NCBI GenBank assembly: GCA_946480485.1
Contig: CAMLJW010000274.1
Span: forward strand, 1 to 7,155
Direction of reading: 5' to 3'
Length of the DNA: 7,155 nt
Source of the DNA: an uncultured Streptomyces sp.
GTDB taxonomy: Bacteria; Actinomycetota; Actinomycetes; Streptomycetales; Streptomycetaceae
Under the pieces are notes generated by a model. That model saw only the letters and a list, made by a program, of their open reading frames with translations. It was not told where the DNA came from and did no database searches. Shown here piece after piece: positions 3,691 through 7,155 of the stretch. Position 1 is the first letter of the stretch; the number at the start of each line of letters is the position of its first letter. A program made the translations under genes and the position numbers.

Positions 3691-5973
3691 ATGTCCAATC
3701 AGGCGGCGAAGCAGGCGGGGAACCAGGCGGGTACCGGGGTGCGCAACCTCGCGGTTCTCGAGGGCGTGCTGGAGCGGATCACGTACGCCAACGAGGAGAA
3801 CGGCTACACGGTCGCCCGGGTGGACATCGGCCGTGGCGGCGGCGATCTGCTCACCGTCGTGGGCGCGCTGCTCGGTGCCCAGGTGGGGGAGTCCCTGCGC
3901 ATGGAGGGCCGCTGGGGCTCGCATCCCCAGTACGGCAAGCAGTTCACGGTGGAGAACTACACGACGGTGCTGCCGGCGACCGTCCAGGGCATCCGCCGCT
4001 ATCTGGGCTCCGGCCTGGTCAAGGGCATCGGCCCGGTCTTCGCGGACCGCATCACCCAGCACTTCGGGCTCGACACCCTCCAGATCATCGAGGAGGAGCC
4101 GAAGCGCCTGATCGAGGTGCCGGGGCTCGGCCCCAAGCGCACCAAGAAGATCGCCGACGCCTGGGAGGAGCAGAAGGCGATCAAGGAGGTCATGCTCTTC
4201 CTGCAGACCGTCGAGGTGTCCACGTCGATCGCGGTCCGTATCTACAAGAAGTACGGCGACGCGTCGATCTCGGTCGTCAAGAACCAGCCGTACCGCCTGG
4301 CGTCCGACGTCTGGGGAATCGGCTTCCTCACCGCCGACAGGATCGCCCAGTCCGTCGGCATCCCGCACGACAGCCCGGAGCGCGTCAAGGCCGGTCTTCA
4401 GTACGCCCTTTCGCAGTCCACCGACCAGGGCCACTGCTTCCTCCCGGAGGAGCAGCTGATCGCGGACGCGGTGAAGCTGCTCCAGGTGGACACCGGGCTG
4501 GTCATCGAGTGCCTGGGGGAGCTGGCGGCCCCCGAGGAGGAGGGCGCCGACCCCGGAGTCGTGCGGGAAAAGGTCCCCGGACATGACGGCGCCGACCCCG
4601 TGACGGCCGTCTACCTGGTCCCCTTCCACCGGGCCGAAATGTCCCTGTCCGCCCAGCTGTTGCGTCTCCTGCGCACGGGCGAGGACCGGATGCCGGGCTT
4701 CAGGGACGTGGCCTGGGACAAGGCGCTGGCCTGGCTCAAGGGGTGTACGGGCGCGGATCTCGCCCCCGAGCAGGAGCAGGCGGTCCGGCTCGCGCTCACG
4801 CAGAAGGTCGCCGTACTCACCGGAGGCCCGGGCTGCGGCAAGTCCTTCACGGTCCGCTCGGTCGTCGAGCTGGCCCGCGCCAAAAAGGCCAAGGTCGTGC
4901 TGGCCGCGCCCACCGGACGGGCCGCCAAGCGGCTCTCGGAGCTGACCGGCGCCGATGCCTCGACCGTGCACCGGCTGCTGGAGCTGAAGCCGGGCGGCGA
5001 CGCGGCGTACGACAAGGACCGGCCGCTCGATGCCGACCTGGTGGTGGTCGACGAGGCGTCGATGCTGGACCTGCTGCTCGCCAACAAGCTGGTCAAGGCG
5101 GTGCCTGCGGGGGCACACCTGCTGTTCGTGGGCGACGTCGACCAGCTGCCGAGCGTCGGCGCGGGGGAGGTCCTGCGCGATCTGCTCGCCGACGGCGGCC
5201 CGGTGCCCGCGGTCCGCCTCACCCAGGTCTTCCGCCAGGCCCAGCAGTCCGGCGTCGTCACCAACGCGCACCGCATCAACTCCGGGCGGCATCCGGTCAC
5301 CGACGGCATGAAGGACTTCTTCCTCTTCGTCGAGGACGACACGGAGGAGGCGGGCCGGCTCACGGTGGACGTGGCGGCCCGGCGCATCCCCGCGAAGTTC
5401 GGCCTCGATCCGCGCCGTGACGTCCAGGTCCTCGCCCCCATGCACCGTGGCCCGGCGGGCGCCGGCAACCTCAACGGGCTGCTCCAGCAGGCGATCACCC
5501 CCGCCCGCCCCGACCTGGCCGAGAAGCGTTTCGGCGGCCGTGTCTTTCGCGCCGGAGACAAGGTCACGCAGATCCGCAACAATTATGAGAAGGGCAAGAA
5601 CGGTGTCTTCAACGGCACCGTAGGCGTAGTCACCTCGCTCAATCTGGACGACCAGCGTCTGACGGTGCTGACGGACGAGGACGAGGAGGTGCCGTACGAG
5701 TTCGACGAGCTCGACGAACTGGCGCACGCGTACGCGGTGACGATCCACCGTTCCCAGGGCAGTGAGTACCCGGCGGTGGTGATCCCGGTGACCACCGGGG
5801 CCTGGATGATGCTCCAGCGCAACCTGCTCTACACGGCGGTCACCCGAGCCAAGAAGCTCGTCGTGCTGGTCGGTTCACGCAAAGCCGTAGGTCAGGCGGT
5901 GCGCACGGTGTCGGCGGGACGGCGCCGTACCGCCCTCGACTTCAGGCTCTCACCCCGGCCTCTCGGCACGTGA
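3691..5973 (+). CDS. recD2: RecD2-type 5'-3' DNA helicase (SF1B, ATP-dependent)
   Basis: This 760-residue protein has the full RecD2 architecture. The N-terminal part includes LEGVLERITYANEENGYTVA (about 18-37), a marker of RecD2/RecD-like proteins absent from RecBCD RecD. Tandem helix-hairpin-helix motifs lie at about 105-160 (VKGIGP 110-115; VPGLGPKRTKKIA 143-155). Helicase motifs follow: Walker A GGPGCGKS 378-385, Walker B VVDEAS 452-457, motif III GDVDQLPS 481-488, motif IV TQVFRQ 511-516, motif V TIHRSQGSE 684-692, and motif VI YTAVTRA 714-720. RecD2 enzymes unwind DNA 5' to 3' outside RecBCD and are linked to replication-fork maintenance and mismatch or recombination repair. An acidic, low-complexity loop with two GADP copies (about 280-303) lies before the motor domains. 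The ATG at 3691 lacks a Shine-Dalgarno and is probably leaderless. The gene is complete and is followed by a 209-bp gap to citrate synthase on the same strand; co-transcription is unlikely given the palindromes between them. Confidence 0.93.
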   Translation: MSNQAAKQAGNQAGTGVRNLAVLEGVLERITYANEENGYTVARVDIGRGGGDLLTVVGALLGAQVGESLRMEGRWGSHPQYGKQFTVENYTTVLPATVQGIRRYLGSGLVKGIGPVFADRITQHFGLDTLQIIEEEPKRLIEVPGLGPKRTKKIADAWEEQKAIKEVMLFLQTVEVSTSIAVRIYKKYGDASISVVKNQPYRLASDVWGIGFLTADRIAQSVGIPHDSPERVKAGLQYALSQSTDQGHCFLPEEQLIADAVKLLQVDTGLVIECLGELAAPEEEGADPGVVREKVPGHDGADPVTAVYLVPFHRAEMSLSAQLLRLLRTGEDRMPGFRDVAWDKALAWLKGCTGADLAPEQEQAVRLALTQKVAVLTGGPGCGKSFTVRSVVELARAKKAKVVLAAPTGRAAKRLSELTGADASTVHRLLELKPGGDAAYDKDRPLDADLVVVDEASMLDLLLANKLVKAVPAGAHLLFVGDVDQLPSVGAGEVLRDLLADGGPVPAVRLTQVFRQAQQSGVVTNAHRINSGRHPVTDGMKDFFLFVEDDTEEAGRLTVDVAARRIPAKFGLDPRRDVQVLAPMHRGPAGAGNLNGLLQQAITPARPDLAEKRFGGRVFRAGDKVTQIRNNYEKGKNGVFNGTVGVVTSLNLDDQRLTVLTDEDEEVPYEFDELDELAHAYAVTIHRSQGSEYPAVVIPVTTGAWMMLQRNLLYTAVTRAKKLVVLVGSRKAVGQAVRTVSAGRRRTALDFRLSPRPLGT

Positions 5974-5979
5974 GCCAAA

Positions 5980-5995
5980 ATTTGATCGATCAAAT
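5980..5995. promoter_or_regulatory. 16-bp perfect palindrome upstream of citrate synthase (candidate operator)
   Basis: ATTTGATCGATCAAAT is an uninterrupted 16-bp palindrome, 7 bp after the recD2 stop and about 190 bp before the citrate synthase start. It is conspicuously AT-rich against its surroundings. It cannot form a good hairpin without a loop and has no T-tract, so a protein-binding site is more likely than a terminator. The binding factor is not identified from the sequence. Confidence 0.55.
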
Positions 5996-6055
5996 GCGTC
6001 ACAAAGCTCACAGAGCACTTCCGGAACACGAGCGAAGGGGGGCAGGATGAGCGGG

Positions 6056-6076
6056 TGGCGGCACTGAGTGCCGCCA
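6056..6076. promoter_or_regulatory. Palindrome with 10-bp arms upstream of citrate synthase (operator or recD2 terminator)
   Basis: TGGCGGCACT and AGTGCCGCCA are exact reverse complements around a single G. In RNA this could fold as an 8-bp GC-rich stem with a CTGAG loop, so it could end recD2 transcription, although no U-run follows. Its inner half-site (GCACT/AGTGC) recurs 31 bp downstream in GAGTGCACTC, which favours a protein-binding role in the citrate synthase promoter region. Confidence 0.55.
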
Positions 6077-6097
6077 ACAGGCCCAACGGCCGACCCC

Positions 6098-6107
6098 GAG
6101 TGCACTC
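6098..6107. promoter_or_regulatory. 10-bp palindrome sharing half-sites with the 6056-6076 palindrome
   Basis: GAGTGCACTC is a perfect palindrome built from the same AGTGC/GCACT half-sites as the larger palindrome upstream, in reversed order. It lies just upstream of TAGAGA (6130-6135), a weak candidate -10 for citrate synthase, so it would overlap or flank the -35 position. A 10-bp palindrome alone is not rare; the shared half-site is the reason to list it. Confidence 0.3.
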
Positions 6108-6182
6108 TCCTGCGCCAAACGGGGGATGGTAGAGACAGTCAGGGCGCCTCGAAGAAGAGGCACAACGTCGGTGAGGGATGAC

Positions 6183-7155
6183 GTGAGCGACAACTCTGTA
6201 GTACTGCGGTATGGCGACGGCGAGTACACCTACCCGGTGATCGACAGCACCGTCGGCGACAAGGGCTTCGACATCGGCAAGCTCCGCGCCCAGACCGGTC
6301 TGGTGACGCTCGACAGTGGTTACGGCAACACCGCCGCGTATAAATCCGCCATCACCTATCTCGACGGTGAGCAGGGCATTCTCCGGTACCGCGGCTACCC
6401 GATCGAGCAGTTGGCGGAGCGGTCCACCTTCCTCGAGGTGGCCTACCTGCTGATCAACGGTGAGCTGCCGACGGTCGACGAGCTCTCCACCTTCAAGGGC
6501 GACATCACCCAGCACACCATGCTGCATGAGGACGTCAAGAACTTCTACCGTGGCTTCCCGCGCGACGCCCACCCGATGGCGATGCTGTCGTCGGTGGTCT
6601 CCGCGCTGTCGACGTTCTACCAGGACAGCCACAACCCGTTCGACGAGAGGCAGCGCAACCTCTCCACGATCCGTCTGCTCGCCAAGCTCCCGACGATCGC
6701 GGCGTACGCGTACAAGAAGTCGATCGGCCACCCGTTCGTCTACCCGCGCAACGACCTCGGTTACGTCGAGAACTTCCTGCGTATGACCTTCTCGGTCCCG
6801 GCGCAGGAGTACGAGCTGGACCCGGTCGTCGTCTCCGCGCTCGACAAGCTGCTGATCCTGCACGCGGACCACGAGCAGAACTGTTCCACGTCCACGGTTC
6901 GCCTGGTCGGCTCCTCGCAGGCGAACATGTTCGCCTCGGTCTCCGCCGGCATCTCCGCCCTGTGGGGCCCGCTGCACGGCGGCGCCAACCAGTCCGTCCT
7001 GGAGATGCTGGAGGGCATCCAGGCGAGTGACGGCGACGTGGACTCCTTCATCCGCAAGGTGAAGAACAAGGAGGACGGTGTCCGCCTGATGGGCTTCGGT
7101 CACCGGGTGTACAAGTCCTTCGACCCGCGCGCCAAGATCATCAAGGCCGCCGCGC
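6183..7155 (+). CDS. gltA: Citrate synthase, type II (GltA/CitA), 3' end beyond the window
   Basis: Citrate synthase condenses acetyl-CoA with oxaloacetate to citrate, the entry step of the TCA cycle, in the cytoplasm. The 324 visible codons show the type II enzyme in order: DSGYGNTAAYKSAITYLDGE (about 43-62), ILRYRGYPIEQLAERS, LHADHEQNCSTSTVR (H227 and H230, active-site histidine region), WGPLHGGANQ (H265), and GFGHRVYKSFDPR (304-316), the family signature with the catalytic aspartate at 314. The family is usually about 430 residues, so about 100 C-terminal residues lie outside. The GTG at 6183 is preceded by GAGGG with a 5-nt gap. The long 5' region carries palindromes that could serve regulation. 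No break or missing catalytic residue is seen. The name citA is also used for this gene in Streptomyces. Confidence 0.95.
   Translation, partial: MSDNSVVLRYGDGEYTYPVIDSTVGDKGFDIGKLRAQTGLVTLDSGYGNTAAYKSAITYLDGEQGILRYRGYPIEQLAERSTFLEVAYLLINGELPTVDELSTFKGDITQHTMLHEDVKNFYRGFPRDAHPMAMLSSVVSALSTFYQDSHNPFDERQRNLSTIRLLAKLPTIAAYAYKKSIGHPFVYPRNDLGYVENFLRMTFSVPAQEYELDPVVVSALDKLLILHADHEQNCSTSTVRLVGSSQANMFASVSAGISALWGPLHGGANQSVLEMLEGIQASDGDVDSFIRKVKNKEDGVRLMGFGHRVYKSFDPRAKIIKAAA

Noticed and set aside
2992..5748. A 918-codon minus-strand open frame antisense to recD2 and into tnpB
   Set aside because: It mirrors the recD2 codon pattern, crosses intergenic DNA and the element, and shows no domain. Such long antisense frames are expected in very GC-rich DNA.
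6146..6161. GCCTC/GAGGC hairpin in the citrate synthase leader as a possible riboswitch or attenuator
   Set aside because: Only a 5-bp stem with a 6-nt loop and no further structure; expected by chance at this GC content.
5892..7103. A 403-codon minus-strand open frame antisense to citrate synthase
   Set aside because: Composition is that of an antisense shadow (Val/Arg/Asp/Leu rich), while the plus strand encodes an unmistakable citrate synthase.

Overview
The window looks like chromosomal DNA of a high-GC actinobacterium, most likely Streptomyces. The evidence is strong G/C at third codon positions, a GTG-started citrate synthase, TAnnnT-type -10 elements, WXG100 genes and a 760-residue RecD2-type helicase. 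This comes from reading the sequence; no database search was possible.

Layout. (1) 1-608, minus strand: a WXG100-type gene (119-550) and, 57 bp downstream, the first 20 codons of a second gene that leaves the window. This resembles a WXG100 pair in an operon. (2) 609-877: no convincing gene. (3) 878-1845, minus strand: an intact ribokinase gene (rbsK), whose stop codon overlaps the GTG start of an rbsD (ribose pyranase) remnant that loses RbsD similarity after about 22-24 codons. (4) About 1858-3432: an IS200/IS605-family (IS1341-like) element. It carries tnpB with a complete RuvC triad and zinc ribbon, an inferred omega RNA at the tnpB 3' end, and a divergent 49-codon ribbon-helix-helix (RHH) gene. 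The tnpB and RHH start codons may interlock on a CATG, beside a 12-bp-arm palindrome. No TnpA transposase is present. (5) 3433-3690: intergenic DNA with a short 10-bp tandem repeat and an orphan Shine-Dalgarno/ATG. (6) 3691-5973, plus strand: recD2, probably translated from a leaderless mRNA. (7) 5974-6182: the citrate synthase upstream region, with two strong separate palindromes and a weaker third. (8) 6183 to the window end: type II citrate synthase, lacking its C-terminus.

How the parts interact. The TnpB element ends about 12 nt upstream of the rbsK ATG, leaving rbsK its Shine-Dalgarno but probably not its own promoter. Transcription through tnpB and the omega RNA points straight into rbsK. 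The inferred 20-nt guide is therefore the rbsK ribosome-binding site and start codon. With rbsD truncated, the ribose operon looks partly decayed or rewired. The most unusual unit is the RHH/palindrome/TnpB module: a small predicted DNA-binding protein placed to control an RNA-guided nuclease through a shared operator.
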